In this document: piece after piece, positions 24,750-33,750 of the stretch
Layout of the letters: each line of letters begins with the position of its first letter
Numbering within the stretch: the stretch's first letter is position 1
From: Bacillota bacterium
GTDB lineage: Bacteria; Bacillota; Bacilli; Paenibacillales; NBRC-103111
Assembly: GCA_023388055.1 (NCBI GenBank)
Contig: JAEWGW010000022.1
Span: 118,225 to 182,224, forward strand
Direction: 5' to 3'
Length of the DNA: 64,000 nt
Notes under the pieces: model-generated
The model's input: only the letters and a program-made list of their open reading frames with translations
What the model was told of the DNA's origin: nothing
Database searches by the model: none
Translations under genes and position numbers: made by a program

Positions 24750-25037
24750 TTAGGCAACGTCATTGACGATGAGGAAACGAATAACCTCATCAGAGATCTT
24801 CAGAACGCGGTCAAGCTCAAGTACAACAGCCGGCTCGGCGTTGAAATGAACGAGGACGTAGAAACCGTCACGCATTTTGTTGATCTCATACGCAAGACGA
24901 CGCTTACCCATCAGATCGCTCTTGGTAATCTCGCCGCCGTTGGATGTAATGATGTTTGCAAACTTCTCAACCGTAGTTTGAACCGCTTCTTGCTCCAGCT
25001 CGGAGCGCAGAATGTACATCACTTCATATTTGCGCAT
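24750..25037 (-). CDS. rpsF: 30S ribosomal protein S6
   Basis: A 95-residue S6 starting MRKYEVMYILRSELEQEAV, with GKRRLAYEINKMRDG and the C-terminal strand ISDEVIRFLIV. Length is typical. The ATG at 25037 has GGAGGTGATTTAC before it. It pairs with S18 on the 30S platform. The first gene of the rpsF-ssb-rpsR operon, with a structured leader just upstream. Confidence 0.98.
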   Translation of the reverse strand: MRKYEVMYILRSELEQEAVQTTVEKFANIITSNGGEITKSDLMGKRRLAYEINKMRDGFYVLVHFNAEPAVVLELDRVLKISDEVIRFLIVNDVA

Positions 25038-25064
25038 GTAAATCACCTCCTTATGGACTATGCG

Positions 25065-25107
25065 GCTCTCCCATGGGTTATAGAGGCATGTCTCATGCCG
25101 GGAGAGC
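25065..25107 (-). promoter_or_regulatory. rpsF leader RNA: S6:S18-binding-type stem with inner hairpin
   Basis: On the minus strand GCUCUCCC pairs with GGGAGAGC (25065-25072 with 25100-25107). Directly after the 5' arm, GGCAUG pairs with CAUGCC around AGA. A 12-base unpaired run UCUAUAACCCAU lies on the 3' side. A CC(C/G)G element beside a bulge is the feature recognised by the S6:S18 complex in rpsF leaders of other bacteria. The distance to the start codon is about 28 bases. The fold is plain; the ligand is inferred. Confidence 0.75.
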
Positions 25108-25189
25108 AAGGAGTAACGATGAAACATAAAGCTCATCAAAACTCGCACCAATATACTATACCAGAACATGCGATCGATTACAAGCCAAA

Positions 25190-26131
25190 TTACGCTTTGG
25201 CATTCACGGAAAGCTTTCCCTGTGCCCGGCCACCGATCAAACCGATGCCCAGTATAATAAATCCGCCGCCCAGCCATTGCTCCCACCCCAGCTGCTCCTG
25301 CAAAAGCCATACCGCTACCAGCATGGAGGTGAGCGGCGCTACGCCGGAGAAGGCTGCCGTCACATAGGGATTGCAGCGCTTCACCCCCCGGTAGAACAGC
25401 GCGTAAGAAACCGCAGTTACGACAAGCCCGTACCAGGCCAGCGCCATCCACTCCCGGACACCGATGGCCGCAAGCTCCTGCATCGGGTGCTCCGCAATTG
25501 CCGGCAGCAGGCTGAACAGGAATGCTGCCGCCGATACCAGGAAGGTCTGCACCATAGGATGCAGCTCCTTGTTTCGGACGGCGTCCAGAGACTGCCTCTT
25601 TTTGGCCAGCAAATTAAATAGAGCTTCGCTTGCCGCCGCACCCAGCACCAGCAGATTGCCTGCTGCATGGCTCCAGGACAAGCTGCCCCCGCCTCCCTGG
25701 ATCAGGGCCAAACCCGCTACGGTGCACAGAATACCCCGGACGGCTCCCTGGTACAGCGGCTCCTTCAGCACTAACCGGGCCAAAAGGGCGGTAATGGCCG
25801 GGGTGGTGCCCAAGAGAACTCCAGCCTCACCGGCGCTGGTCAATGGCAATCCGTAGAGCAGCAAACATCGGAAGGCAAACATGCCGAAGAAGGCCTGGGA
25901 CAGAACCCCCACCCACTGATCCCGGGACATTCCCGACACTGCACGGATGACCCTGCCTCCGTATAAAGGAAGCAGCACCGCCAGCATGATGACCAGACTG
26001 GCTGCTTGAATCGTAAACGTACCCAAGTGCTGCCCAAGCAGTCTACCGGTTATGACCGAAGTGCCCGCCAGCACAAATGCACCTGTTAAATAAGCCTTTC
26101 CCCATCCGCTCCCGTTGTTGTTTACCTGCAT
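25190..26131 (-). CDS. DMT-superfamily (EamA) transporter
   Basis: A 313-residue protein with ten predicted membrane helices in two EamA repeats, starting MQVNNNGSGWGKAYLTG. The repeat signature TPAITALLARLVLKEPL is in the first half and SGVAPLTSMLVAVWLLQEQL in the second. Such proteins export metabolites or amino acids. The ATG at 26131 has GGGGGAGAGT upstream. It is divergent from a MocR-type regulator with 98 bases between starts, a pairing common in Firmicutes in which MocR controls the transporter. Confidence 0.93.
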   Translation of the reverse strand: MQVNNNGSGWGKAYLTGAFVLAGTSVITGRLLGQHLGTFTIQAASLVIMLAVLLPLYGGRVIRAVSGMSRDQWVGVLSQAFFGMFAFRCLLLYGLPLTSAGEAGVLLGTTPAITALLARLVLKEPLYQGAVRGILCTVAGLALIQGGGGSLSWSHAAGNLLVLGAAASEALFNLLAKKRQSLDAVRNKELHPMVQTFLVSAAAFLFSLLPAIAEHPMQELAAIGVREWMALAWYGLVVTAVSYALFYRGVKRCNPYVTAAFSGVAPLTSMLVAVWLLQEQLGWEQWLGGGFIILGIGLIGGRAQGKLSVNAKA

Positions 26132-26229
26132 ACTCTCTCCCCCGCCCAACCTTGTATTTGTTATAATTGTAGGATGTGGGCCTGCTTGAAGACAGGTCCA
26201 GTCCGGGGTCACAAGGAGGGAGCCAGTTG

Positions 26230-27663
26230 GTGAAGGAGCATGTATGGGGCATGGAGCTGGACCGCGGCGGCGAGGTGAGCCTGTCGCGGCAGATTTTTGT
26301 GGGTGTGCGGGAGGCGGTTTTAGCGGGGAGACTGGCTTCAGGCGAGGCTCTCCCCTCCACCCGGCAGCTTGCCGGGCAATTGGGCGTGTCGCGGAACACG
26401 GTCTGTGACGCCTACGATATGCTGCTGGCAGAGGGGTTTTTGGTCAGCAGGCAGGGTGCCCCCACCCGAGTGGCGGAGGGATTGGCCGTACAAGGTTCGC
26501 CTGGCAGCCGTTCCGCCAGTGGGTCCGGTCTCTGCCCGGCCCCGGCTGTTTCCCCCTCCTATCCGCCGGTTGTCCATGATTTTCAGACAGGGCGGCCGGA
26601 TCTCCGGGTATTCCCGTGGGGGCTGTGGTCCCGTTTGGTCAAGGAAGCCGGAGAAAACCTGCCGCCCTCCGCACGCGGTTATGGCGAGGCCCAGGGGTAC
26701 GCTCCACTGCGCAGGGAAATTGCCGCCTGGCTGTTCCGCAGCAGAGGGATGCAGGTGGAGGAGACAGCTATCTTTATTACGGCCGGGGCCACCCAAGCTC
26801 TGCATCTTCTCGCTGAGCTGCTGCCCCGCAGGGAGGGGGACCTGTTCGCCTTGGAAAGTCCCTCCCATCCGGCTGCCTATGCCATCGCCGCAAACCGGGG
26901 CTTCTCCCCGCTGTGGCTGCCGGTGGACGGGCATGGCGCTCTGATAGAGCCGCTAAACGACCAGCGCGTGTCTGCCGTGTATGTGACTCCCTCCCATCAA
27001 TTCCCTCTGGGTGGCATCCTGCCTGCACCCCGGCGTGCGGCGTTAATCCGTATGGCCGAAGCCCAAGGCTTTTATATTATCGAGGACGATTATGACAGCG
27101 AATACCGGTATACAGGCGCGCCAATCAGCCCGCTTTATACCTTGGACCAAGGTGCGGGCCGGGTCATCTATGTGGGCAGCTTCAGCAAAACCATGTTCCC
27201 CGCCCTTCGTTTGGGCTTCGCCATTGTCCCTCCTGCGCTGCAGAAGGCATGGCGGACCCGGCGGACCTATCTGGACGTGCAGAGCCCGGTGCTGGAGCAG
27301 GCGGGGCTGGCGCTGCTCTTCCAGACTCGCAGCTGGGACAAGCATATCCGGCGGATGAGGCGTCTCTACGGACAGAAGCGGGAAGCCCTGCTTGCGGCCA
27401 TCAGCCAGCATTTCGCCGGTGCGGCCGTGCCTTGGGGGGATGCGGCAGGCCTCCATCTGGCCCTGCAGTTCCCAGGCCAAACCTTCGGGCAGGAGTTTAT
27501 CCGCGGCTCCCGCCAAGCCGGCATTCGGATCAACCCCGTCTCCGCTTATTGCCCCGGTCAAGGGGAGCATGCCGACAAGCTTCTGTTAGGCTACGGTCAC
27601 CTGAATGCCCGTGAGATGCAGGACAGCATAGCCGCGCTGGCCTCTTTTATGAACGGCTATTAG
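26230..27663 (+). CDS. MocR-type GntR regulator with aminotransferase-like domain
   Basis: A 477-residue protein: a GntR winged helix at about 15-85 (LSRQIFVGVREAVLAGRL, LPSTRQLAGQLGVSRNT), then a fold-type I aminotransferase domain. The PLP-binding Lys is visible in GSFSKTMFPALRLG, and the PLP-contacting DDYDSEYRY segment is present. MocR proteins sense pyridoxal phosphate or amino-acid ligands. The start is uncertain: the GTG at 26230 or TTG at 26227 both follow GGAGGG; an ATG at 26251 is also possible. The shared intergenic region holds a TATAAT at 26162-26167 without a good -35. Confidence 0.9.
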   Translation: MKEHVWGMELDRGGEVSLSRQIFVGVREAVLAGRLASGEALPSTRQLAGQLGVSRNTVCDAYDMLLAEGFLVSRQGAPTRVAEGLAVQGSPGSRSASGSGLCPAPAVSPSYPPVVHDFQTGRPDLRVFPWGLWSRLVKEAGENLPPSARGYGEAQGYAPLRREIAAWLFRSRGMQVEETAIFITAGATQALHLLAELLPRREGDLFALESPSHPAAYAIAANRGFSPLWLPVDGHGALIEPLNDQRVSAVYVTPSHQFPLGGILPAPRRAALIRMAEAQGFYIIEDDYDSEYRYTGAPISPLYTLDQGAGRVIYVGSFSKTMFPALRLGFAIVPPALQKAWRTRRTYLDVQSPVLEQAGLALLFQTRSWDKHIRRMRRLYGQKREALLAAISQHFAGAAVPWGDAAGLHLALQFPGQTFGQEFIRGSRQAGIRINPVSAYCPGQGEHADKLLLGYGHLNAREMQDSIAALASFMNGY

Positions 27664-27671
27664 ACCGCTGG

Positions 27672-28040
27672 TTAGACTCCCGCCAGCCTCGCTACCGCTT
27701 CCTCTTCAGTGGACAGGAAAAAGACGTCTTTTCCGTGATTGCTCTCGTATATGAAGTCTCGCAGGCTTTTGCTCGAGTAGACGGAGAAATCTCCGATAAT
27801 CGCCAGCTTCACCTGGTAGTTTGTAAATTTCTGCAGAATGTCACCGGCCAGCTTGGTTTTCAGGTCAAAAAACTCCTCGCAGATGGCTGCTTTGTCCATG
27901 ATCATCCGGTCTGAACCGGTTTCGTAGCGCACCGTTGCCATCAAATCCAGGGCGGATTGGACATCTGTAATCAATATTTCCTCATGCACAACCCGTACAA
28001 TGGCTTTCCCGTTTTGCTCGAACGTGGTTATCTTCATCAT
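27672..28040 (-). CDS. DUF4180 protein
   Basis: A 122-residue soluble protein with the segments LDLMATVRYETGSDRMI, FFDLKTKLAGDILQKFTNYQ and KSLRDFIYESNHGK, matching the DUF4180 family. The fold resembles STAS-like alpha/beta domains and the function is unknown. There are two adjacent ATG codons (28038-28040 and 28035-28037); AAGGAG lies before them and the second is slightly better spaced. It converges on the MocR gene with 8 bases between stops. Confidence 0.88.
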   Translation of the reverse strand: MMKITTFEQNGKAIVRVVHEEILITDVQSALDLMATVRYETGSDRMIMDKAAICEEFFDLKTKLAGDILQKFTNYQVKLAIIGDFSVYSSKSLRDFIYESNHGKDVFFLSTEEEAVARLAGV

Positions 28041-28205
28041 GAAACTCCTTTTCTTTTACTACACGGCTTGAAGCCTCTGGTATTTCCATATATTGTTCGG
28101 CAATCGAATGAAAATGTCAATAACCTTCCTCCGCCTGAAATTGGCTGCTCCCCCCCAACATGACTCCTCTTCCTCCGGTCCATACTACAGGTGGAGGTGA
28201 TGGAC

Positions 28206-28400
28206 ATGGGTGAACGTTCCCGCTACACAGTGGGCCAAAAAGCCCCCAATGATGGCGAATATATGGAAATTGGCGATCATGCGGTTCATATGAGCATTAA
28301 CAATCCGCAGCATATCTATCTCAAAAAAGGGGAGCACTTCCCGGAAAACACCAATGATGACCGGGTATGGGTCAAGAAGGACCATGCGGTAACCCACTAA
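28206..28400 (+). CDS. YjzC-like small protein
   Basis: A 64-residue protein starting MGERSRYTVGQKAPNDGEYMEIG, with LKKGEHFPENTNDDRVWVKKD near the end, matching YjzC of Bacillus (GQKAPN...GVYxEIG...NPQ...L..GxxFP). The function is unknown. The ATG at 28206 has GGAGG 8 bases upstream. The sequence after the stop includes an imperfect long-distance inverted repeat (AGGGGCTGTCC near 28410 and GGATAGCCCCT near 28499), possibly a terminator split by inserted DNA. Confidence 0.85.
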   Translation: MGERSRYTVGQKAPNDGEYMEIGDHAVHMSINNPQHIYLKKGEHFPENTNDDRVWVKKDHAVTH

Positions 28401-28561
28401 GCCAAGCAAGGGGCTGTCCGAAAATCCCGTCCAGGTAAATACCCATTCAGCAGGAGCCACCGGGAGGGAGCTTCGGAGTTGGTATCCTGTGACGGATTGG
28501 ATAGCCCCTTATTTGGCATCTGAACTGTTGTTTGAGGGCGTACGGACGAAGCGCATTGCTG

Positions 28562-28694
28562 TAACGGAACTCAGCGGCTCTTACAGCTCCATTTGTCTGC
28601 TTTTCCTTCACTCCTCTGCCTCTAAGAGTCGGATAGTTCCGTTAGAAAACCACAGCGGGTATTTTTGCTGTTTAAGCGTCGCTGAGTTCCGTTA
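28562..28694. repeat. 133-bp intergenic element with perfect 15-bp terminal inverted repeats
   Basis: TAACGGAACTCAGCG (28562-28576) is exactly inverted at 28680-28694. A third partial copy, AGTTCCGTTA, lies at 28635-28644. No credible gene crosses it, and no transposase is near. The rest of 28401-28799 shows only the split terminator-like arms noted at the YjzC gene and unremarkable DNA. Similar sequence recurs between genes of Paenibacillus as I remember, suggesting a dispersed MITE-like or structured element. Confidence 0.72.
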
Positions 28695-28799
28695 AACCTT
28701 CACCCCCAGACAAAACTTTTCCAGAAGGGAGTATACGCTTGTTGAATATGGATTCACCTGATTTGACCTTTTGGACAACCTCTTCCTCTATTAAACCGG

Positions 28800-30332
28800 T
28801 CACCCCTGCACCAGCTGCTCCTTGCGGTATTGGCTTGGCGTTTGCCCGACGTGCTTGCGGAAGGTTTTAGCGAAATAATTTTCGTTGGGGAATCCCACCG
28901 ACCGCCCTATCTCGGCTACCGGCTGGCTGGTGTGGGCCAGGAGCTCCTTGGCTTTGTCCAGCCGCAGCGTCTGTACATAATTGATCAGGGAGTCGTTGGT
29001 TTTCTGCCGGAACAGTCTGCTGAGATAATGCTCCTCCATCCGGACCATGGTAGCCATCGCCTTCAGACTGATATTCCGGTTATAGTGCTGGCGGCAGTAT
29101 TCGAGAATCCGGTTGATCTCCGGGTGGTCCGTCAGCTTCACCTTCGTACGGGCCATGGCCCCCGCCCATTCCGCTTGAAGGGCGCTTAAGGCCGCCAGCA
29201 GCTCCCCGTGGCTGCGGCAATTACGCAGTTGCCCGCCGCCGCTATGGGCCGCCTCCACATGCCCGGCAATCCCTGCAAACATATGGCTTAATCGCCCCGC
29301 GGCTTCACGGACGGCCTCCACCGGTACCCGCTTCTTCTCCATGTGGTGCCAATATCCCTGCAGCAGCTCATCCACTGTCTTCACCTGCAGCTCTTCGAAG
29401 GCGGCAATAATCCGCCGTTCGGTTTCCCACGAAGGGACAACCGCCCCCTCCTTCTGCTGATCAGCCTGACGGCTGTGACCACCACTCATCAGCTCCCTTA
29501 CGCCGGGAGTTTCCTCATACCACACCGTTTCCATCACCTGCACATGCTCCCGCCAACGCCTCAGCAGATGCCTGGGATGAAACGGACGGCTGTACACTCC
29601 TCTGAGCCTGCTGCCCTCCAACACCTCACCATCCAGATCCATTGAACCCTCCGCCCAAAAAAACAGCGTAGTAATGCCATTGTGGAATAGGGCATTGTTC
29701 CACACGCATGTCTCCGGGGAGACCACCCGTCCGGCAAGCCATTCTTCGGTGAGCCCGCCCGTTTCATCCCCGAACAGGGTTACAAGCGCAACCTGCTTAA
29801 GAGGCGCCGCCCCCATGGATACGCGGACAGTGGAGATCGCCTCGACAGCTGCCTCGCAGGCTTCACCAGACTCCCCTGTGTGGAGAGTGCGAAGAGCCTG
29901 GGCATAATAATGCTCGAAGGCGCGGCTTACAGCAAGCTCCCGTTGAACCCGGCTTTTCTCCAGCTCCGCTCCCGCTTTGGCCAAGGCTGCTTGCAGCTCG
30001 GCAATGCTCATGGACAGCTTGAGAATGTATCCGATAGCACCCAGCTCCAGGGCCTGCCGGGGATATTCGAACTCATTCATGCAGGTCAGCATGATGAATT
30101 TGCTGGCGTATCCGGCCTCCTGAGAGGCCCGGAGCAGCTCCAGACCGTCCATCATCGGCATGGCGATATCCGCCAGGACCAAATCCGGGCGCAGCGTCTC
30201 CATCTGCTTCAGCGCATCCTCCCCGTTGTCCGCCTCGCCGCAAACGGTGAACCCCAGCTCCTCCCAGTTCACCAGCTTCCGCAGCTTCTTGCGGACAAAG
30301 GTTTCATCCTCCACCAGCAGAACTTTCCACAT
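28800..30332 (-). CDS. AraC-type response regulator (YesN family)
   Basis: A 510-residue regulator: receiver domain at 1-120 with LVEDE, phospho-acceptor Asp in LVLADIAMPMMDG and KLS at the Lys position, a middle region of about 240 residues, and an AraC-type double HTH at about 405-505 (KAMATMVRMEEHYLSRLF, VAEIGRSVGFPNENYFAKTF). It overlaps the kinase start by 29 bases in this unit. It likely activates the ABC transporter genes lying upstream in the same cluster. The receiver carries a KLS in place of a usual KP-type motif, which may alter its switch. Confidence 0.93.
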   Translation of the reverse strand: MWKVLLVEDETFVRKKLRKLVNWEELGFTVCGEADNGEDALKQMETLRPDLVLADIAMPMMDGLELLRASQEAGYASKFIMLTCMNEFEYPRQALELGAIGYILKLSMSIAELQAALAKAGAELEKSRVQRELAVSRAFEHYYAQALRTLHTGESGEACEAAVEAISTVRVSMGAAPLKQVALVTLFGDETGGLTEEWLAGRVVSPETCVWNNALFHNGITTLFFWAEGSMDLDGEVLEGSRLRGVYSRPFHPRHLLRRWREHVQVMETVWYEETPGVRELMSGGHSRQADQQKEGAVVPSWETERRIIAAFEELQVKTVDELLQGYWHHMEKKRVPVEAVREAAGRLSHMFAGIAGHVEAAHSGGGQLRNCRSHGELLAALSALQAEWAGAMARTKVKLTDHPEINRILEYCRQHYNRNISLKAMATMVRMEEHYLSRLFRQKTNDSLINYVQTLRLDKAKELLAHTSQPVAEIGRSVGFPNENYFAKTFRKHVGQTPSQYRKEQLVQG

Positions 30333-32067
30333 CCCGGTTGCCCCCTTTATCGAATGGGTCCGAAACCAGAAGCGGCAGCGTTATGGCAGCCAGTGTGCCT
30401 CTCTCCAGAGCAGTTACCCGGAGTACCCCCTCCTCCCGGAACAGCAGGGTCAGCCTCTCCTGAATGTTTGCCAGGCCAATACCTTTACGCTGCGGCTTCA
30501 TGTCGGACAAGGGGCGGGTGGCATCAAAGCCTGCACCGTTATCCTCCAGCTCCATAATGAGCTGCCGGGAGCGTCGGAATACCCTCAGGATCACCCGTGC
30601 ATTCTCCGGCATATGGGCAAATCCATGCTTTAGCGCATTTTCCATCAGGGGCTGTAGGCTCAGCTTGGGGACCAGGGCATAATGCAGCGCCGGATCGATA
30701 TCGTATTCCACCGTTACAAGGCCTTCGTACCGGTAGTTCTGGATGTACATATACGCTTGTAGAAGCTCCAGCTCCAGCTTCAGATGGACCAGCTCCACCT
30801 CTGAATTAAGCGTGGTCTCCAGGAGCTTGCCCAGGGCAATGCAAATATCTGCCGTGTCATTGTCCCCTTTATCCAGCACATTCCACTTGATGGTATTCAG
30901 GGTGTTCATCAGAAAGTGGGGATTCATATGCGCCGCCAGCATCCGGTAATGCAGCGCCTCCTTCATCCGTTCCTCCTGCTTCAAACGCTGGAGCAGCTTC
31001 CGGATATCATCCATCATGGTGTTATAGGTCACCGCCAGCTCCTTCATTTCGCCGGTGAAGGCGTCCTCATGAACCCGGATGCTCAGCTCCGATTCTGCGG
31101 ACAGGGCCATCTTGCGGCGGAGCAAAAGCAAAGGCCGGGAGATAGCCGCGGCGATCAGGAAGGTCACCCCAATAAAAACCAGGCATAATAACGCAAATGT
31201 AAACAGATATTGGGCGCGGATGGCGTTCAGATTGCCCACATAATTGTTCATGGGCAGGTACGATAGAATGTACCAGTTGAAGTCATTGAAGTAGGTGCCG
31301 GAAACAATGGCCATCCCCTTGGGATCCTTTTCCTGGTGGAGATTCTCGCTGCCGATTCCTTCAATCACCTGCCGGATCAAGTCACTGCCGATGGTATTGC
31401 GGCTATCCGATAGCCCGAGGGTTTGCCCGGTATGGTCCACAATCTGGTAGCTCTGCTGCAGGAGCAAATCCCGCGAGGCCTCCGCCAGCCACCCCTTATA
31501 CTGAAACTCCATCAGCACATATCCGGTAATCTCGCTTCCGCTGCCCCGGAGCAAGCCGTAGAACTGGAGATTGTCTCCCGCCACCCACCGGTAGCCTTGG
31601 TCGTTGATTAACCCGGAGAAAGCCGGATCCTCCACAAACCTCCTGTAGGCGTCCCCCGATCCCAGATGGCCGTCCGGCTGATAAAGCTGGCCCGTCCGGT
31701 CAGCCAGGCTAACCGCCACCTGTGCGGGAAAGCGGATAGAGCTGGCCCGTTCCGCCGCACGCCCGAACAACTCCTGACGTTCCATCGGTGTACGGGGAGA
31801 AGCATCCAGCAGCATCCGGCGGGTTTCCGGATCTCTCTCCAAAAACAAATAATACCGGAACATACTGTCGAGGACCTTGGACATCTGGGACTTCATAATG
31901 GTCAGCTGCTTGCCGGCCTTTTCTTTGAATTCCAGCTCCATGGAATCCTCCATCTGCCGGTACGCCATCATCTGCAGCAGGGAGAACGGAATCAGAATGA
32001 ACAACAGCACAGAAGCGAACAGACGGTACTTCAGCTTCTTTGGCCAAAAGCTTAGGATAAGCCGCAT
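30304..32067 (-). CDS. Sensor histidine kinase (YesM family)
   Basis: A 587-residue kinase: membrane segment at about 13-35, extracellular sensor domain, second membrane segment at about 265-290, HAMP, and a His_kinase domain with HMNPHFLMNTLNTI containing the phospho-accepting His. A C-terminal HATPase follows with ENALKHG (N box), DNGAGF and GIGLANIQERL. It pairs with the AraC regulator overlapping its end. The ATG at 32067 (MRLILSFWPKKLKYRLF) follows GGGGAGGGGGAGGAAGA. The likely signal is an oligosaccharide or other extracellular ligand. Confidence 0.93.
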   Translation of the reverse strand: MRLILSFWPKKLKYRLFASVLLFILIPFSLLQMMAYRQMEDSMELEFKEKAGKQLTIMKSQMSKVLDSMFRYYLFLERDPETRRMLLDASPRTPMERQELFGRAAERASSIRFPAQVAVSLADRTGQLYQPDGHLGSGDAYRRFVEDPAFSGLINDQGYRWVAGDNLQFYGLLRGSGSEITGYVLMEFQYKGWLAEASRDLLLQQSYQIVDHTGQTLGLSDSRNTIGSDLIRQVIEGIGSENLHQEKDPKGMAIVSGTYFNDFNWYILSYLPMNNYVGNLNAIRAQYLFTFALLCLVFIGVTFLIAAAISRPLLLLRRKMALSAESELSIRVHEDAFTGEMKELAVTYNTMMDDIRKLLQRLKQEERMKEALHYRMLAAHMNPHFLMNTLNTIKWNVLDKGDNDTADICIALGKLLETTLNSEVELVHLKLELELLQAYMYIQNYRYEGLVTVEYDIDPALHYALVPKLSLQPLMENALKHGFAHMPENARVILRVFRRSRQLIMELEDNGAGFDATRPLSDMKPQRKGIGLANIQERLTLLFREEGVLRVTALERGTLAAITLPLLVSDPFDKGGNRDVESSAGGG

Positions 32068-32119
32068 TCTTCCTCCCCCTCCCCTTCTGGAGCCTGCCCG
32101 TACTCCGGCGGAGACGCAA

Positions 32120-32158
32120 ATTGCGGCGAAGCGCCCCTTGGATGGGCCCCGCCGCAAT
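32120..32158. other. Strong hairpin between binding-protein and kinase genes
   Basis: ATTGCGGCG (32120-32128) pairs with CGCCGCAAT (32150-32158), with an inner GCCC/GGGC stem around a short loop. On the transcribed minus strand it is not followed by a U-run, so it is not a plain terminator. A stem at this place, just after a highly expressed binding-protein gene, could protect the upstream mRNA or limit read-through into the regulators. Confidence 0.65.
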
Positions 32159-32166
32159 ACGCCACT

Positions 32167-33696
32167 TTATTTCGCCAATCCCAGCTCCTTCAGCTCCTTC
32201 AAGCCGTTATCCACGAAGCTCTTGAATCGGAAGGTGGTATCCAGCTTCTTCAGGAAGTCGTCATAGGCTTCCAGCTTATTCTTGCCATAATAGAATTTGA
32301 GCAATTCCTCCTGACGGAACCGTGTGGCATCCGCAGCGTTGAAATCAGGCGGCAGGGTGACGTAGCTGTTATAGGTTTCGATGACCTTCACCTTTTCATT
32401 GGCCTGGATATACGGCTCCTGCGCCGGGAACTTGGTGCTCAGATAAGCGGCTTCCGGACGGCCGGCCAATTGATACAGCCAGGTGAAGGCAGCCTCCGAG
32501 GCTTTATCCGTCAGAACCGTCTTCCCGTTTTCTACTTTAAAGTGGACATCCTTCAGCCCGAACTGCACCAGATTCAAGCCGTCACCCTTGGATACATAAT
32601 TGAATAGCTCAAAAATTTTGTCAAGCTTGGCTTTATCCTTTTCCGCCGATTTGGAGATGGCCATATACCCGCCGGTAGCGCCCTTCTCTCTGGTGCCCAA
32701 GGTGTCAGCAGTCGGTCCCTTCAATTCGCTTAACATCACCCAGTCCGCATTGGGATTAGCCTCCTTCCAAACCTTCCGCGCATCATCCTTCACGATGTTG
32801 GTCCAATCCATCACCACAATGCCCGCTTTGCCCTGGAAGGCCTTATCCTTGTAGTTAGCCAGCTTATTGCTGGCAATTTCCGGGTCAATGGTGCCGGTAT
32901 CAATCATTTTCTTCATATACGCGACGGCGTCCTTCATCTCCTGCTGGTAGATCCCGTGGACCATTTGGCCGTTTTTGATATAGAATCCGTCGGTCACGCC
33001 ATGCAGGGGCATCACCAGGCTGGCCAGAACGGTGAGCTCGGAGGTAATGCCGAAGGTGTCATTTTTGCCGTTGCCGTCCGGGTCCCGGGTGGTGAAGGCT
33101 TTGGAGACCTCCAACAGCTCATCCAGCGTTTTCGGAACCTGGAGGCCCAGCTTATCCAGCCAATCCTTGCGCACCCACGGAACACCGTAATAAATATTCG
33201 GAGTAGTGGTAATGGCATACGGCTTGCCGCCGATCTCCGCCCGGCTGAACACCTGGTCGCCCACCAGGTTTTTCACATCGCCCAGCTTATCCTTATACGG
33301 GGTCAGATCCAGCAGTAATCCCCGTTTGGCATACTCCAGATACTCCGTTTTACCCGGAAATTTGATAATATCCGGCAGATCCGCCCCGGCGGCCCGCAGA
33401 TTGAGCTTCTGGATGAAGTCATCGCTGCTGTTGGTGATGGTCAATGTTACATTCGTATTCAGGGCCTTATCCAGCTCCGGTTTGACAAAATCCTTGGAAG
33501 GAAGTGTACTCCCCCACCCTGTCATCATCACTTCGATCGGTGTAACGGCGCCAGTGGAAGGATTGGCCGCCGGGGAGCCGGAGGCTCCGGTGGATGGAGC
33601 CGAGCTGCTGTCCGTGGAGCCGCCGCAGGCTGTTGCCAGAAGCGAGGTGCTGAGTAAAGCCGCTGCCAACAGGGTAAACCGTTTTTTCATTTGCAT
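32167..33696 (-). CDS. Extracellular solute-binding lipoprotein (LplA-like)
   Basis: A 509-residue protein with a signal peptide starting MQMKKRFTLLAAALL and the lipobox LLATAC, so Cys is lipidated; a Ser/Ala/Gly linker follows. The mature part has the family-1 solute-binding fold, with motifs such as VPWVRKDWLDKLGL and TRDPDGNGKNDTFGI (Ca-binding-like loop) typical of the 500-residue LplA/YtcQ group. It delivers sugars or oligosaccharides to the two permeases encoded upstream. GGGG precedes the ATG. No ATPase gene is present; such systems commonly use the shared MsmX-type ATPase. Confidence 0.95.
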   Translation of the reverse strand: MQMKKRFTLLAAALLSTSLLATACGGSTDSSSAPSTGASGSPAANPSTGAVTPIEVMMTGWGSTLPSKDFVKPELDKALNTNVTLTITNSSDDFIQKLNLRAAGADLPDIIKFPGKTEYLEYAKRGLLLDLTPYKDKLGDVKNLVGDQVFSRAEIGGKPYAITTTPNIYYGVPWVRKDWLDKLGLQVPKTLDELLEVSKAFTTRDPDGNGKNDTFGITSELTVLASLVMPLHGVTDGFYIKNGQMVHGIYQQEMKDAVAYMKKMIDTGTIDPEIASNKLANYKDKAFQGKAGIVVMDWTNIVKDDARKVWKEANPNADWVMLSELKGPTADTLGTREKGATGGYMAISKSAEKDKAKLDKIFELFNYVSKGDGLNLVQFGLKDVHFKVENGKTVLTDKASEAAFTWLYQLAGRPEAAYLSTKFPAQEPYIQANEKVKVIETYNSYVTLPPDFNAADATRFRQEELLKFYYGKNKLEAYDDFLKKLDTTFRFKSFVDNGLKELKELGLAK

Positions 33697-33750
33697 GTGA
33701 ACATCCCCTTTATATATAGATAATGTGCAGCCAAAACCTTATGTTGTGCA

